From Oribacterium sp. (GTDB lineage: Bacteria; Bacillota_A; Clostridia; Lachnospirales; Lachnospiraceae), in NCBI GenBank assembly GCA_017940955.1, contig JAGAXP010000291.1, positions 1-8,829 of the forward strand: a DNA stretch of 8,829 nt. Direction: 5' to 3'. Position numbers and translations under genes: made by a program. This document shows, piece after piece, positions 8,384 through 8,829 of the stretch. Every line of letters starts with the position of its first letter. The first letter of the stretch is position 1. The notes under the pieces were generated by a model. It saw only the letters and a program-made list of their open reading frames with translations, made no database searches and was not told the origin of the DNA.

Positions 8384-8420
8384 AGCGCCGCTTCCTTACT
8401 GCAAGACGGGGTGCGGCGCT
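8384..8420. terminator. Shared terminator between convergent genes
   Basis: AGCGCCGC (8384-8391) pairs with GCGGCGCT (8413-8420), an 8-bp GC-rich stem with a 21-base loop. The minus strand continues into a T run (six Ts within CTTTTTTATC), making it a good terminator for the solute-binding protein gene. The plus strand has only TTT, so termination of the glucosidase operon may be weaker. Confidence 0.75.
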
Positions 8421-8437
8421 TTGGTCTGAGTTGGGTT

Positions 8438-8829
8438 TTAGGTCAGCTTCTTCTGTACCTTATCCAGTTCTTTTTTCACATCATTACCGTTCAGGGCATT
8501 CTGTTCGGCAGCGATGATGTCCTTTTTGGCCTGTGCCCACTCGGCTTTTTCGGTGGGGTAGAACTTGCAGTTATCAAGGATATCAAGCCATGCTTCGAAG
8601 TTAGTATCATATTTTGCCATATACTTCACACCGGATTTCACTACCGGAAGGAATCTCTCCATTTCAACCCAGGCTGTATAGTTCTCGGGTGCAAAGAAGA
8701 ATGTCATGAATTCGCCGATAGCTTCATTTCTTGCGTCCTGATCGGAAGCATCATCATCCCTAAATGCCATAATCCTGTCCATAACACCGATGGAGGATGA
8801 GGTTTTTCCCTTTGCGGCCGGAATGGGAA
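8438..8829 (-). CDS. Sugar ABC transporter solute-binding protein, C-terminal part (partial)
   Basis: The frame is open from the window edge to TAA at 8440-8438, giving 129 residues. It does not start at ATG 8782: the frame continues upstream as PIPAAKGKTSSSIGVMDRI without a break. The pattern (P-I-P-x-x-x-G, G-V-x-D-R-I-M-A-F, E-A-I-G-E-F-M-T-F-F, W-V-x-M-E-R-F-L-P-V, then a helical tail) is the C-terminal lobe of family 1 extracellular solute-binding proteins, which deliver oligosaccharides to an ABC importer from the cell surface. The ligand cannot be read from this part. It converges on the alpha-glucosidase, whose products would be plausible cargo. Permease genes, if present, would be outside the window. 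Confidence 0.85.
   Translation of the reverse strand, partial: PIPAAKGKTSSSIGVMDRIMAFRDDDASDQDARNEAIGEFMTFFFAPENYTAWVEMERFLPVVKSGVKYMAKYDTNFEAWLDILDNCKFYPTEKAEWAQAKKDIIAAEQNALNGNDVKKELDKVQKKLT

Overview
The window looks like chromosomal DNA from a low-GC anaerobic Firmicute, most likely a Lachnospiraceae member of the Butyrivibrio/Roseburia kind. The grounds are AT-rich spacers, strong GGAGG-type ribosome binding sites, c-di-GMP proteins of a multidomain type common in that family, and carbohydrate genes (a surface alpha-glucosidase and a sugar ABC-transporter binding protein). This assignment is inference from gene content and protein style, not from a marker gene.

Layout. Positions 1-135 are the end of an ACT-domain protein, followed by a terminator. 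From about 194 to 2320 lies an AT-rich accessory stretch. It holds two strong inverted repeats, one intact small zinc-ribbon protein (685-843, with its own promoter and terminator), and then three consecutive gutted genes: a serine recombinase (1129-1364), a Fic-family protein (1507-1843) and a tyrosine recombinase (1895-2098). Each keeps its ribosome binding site and N-terminus but has lost the middle that carries the catalytic core. The two recombinases and the Fic gene suggest an old mobile element or phase-variable island that has decayed. A pair of resolvase-like dyad sites still sits upstream of the serine recombinase remnant.

From 2141 to 8420 is a c-di-GMP and carbohydrate module. A large minus-strand protein (degenerate GGDEF, EAL, two PAS-like regions, intact GGDEF) is divergent from a seven-helix membrane diguanylate cyclase (5340-6503). 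Their 355-bp shared spacer carries good promoters in both directions and a cluster of CAGAT/ATCTG elements, including two copies of a 27-bp imperfect direct repeat. The cyclase gene overlaps by 10 bp a lipoprotein alpha-glucosidase of family GH13 (6494-8367), which has a one-base frameshift near 7115 but is otherwise intact with all catalytic residues. After a shared hairpin terminator, the C-terminal part of a sugar ABC-transporter solute-binding protein is read convergently on the minus strand (8438 to the window end).

How they may work together (inference): the alpha-glucosidase would trim oligosaccharides at the cell surface. The nearby binding protein could take up the products, though its ligand is not read from the sequence. 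The cyclase and the dual GGDEF/EAL protein would set c-di-GMP locally, perhaps linking sugar availability or surface attachment to enzyme production. The genetic coupling of a membrane diguanylate cyclase to a secreted glucosidase is the most distinctive intact arrangement. The serial internal deletion of three mobile-type genes is the most distinctive decayed one.
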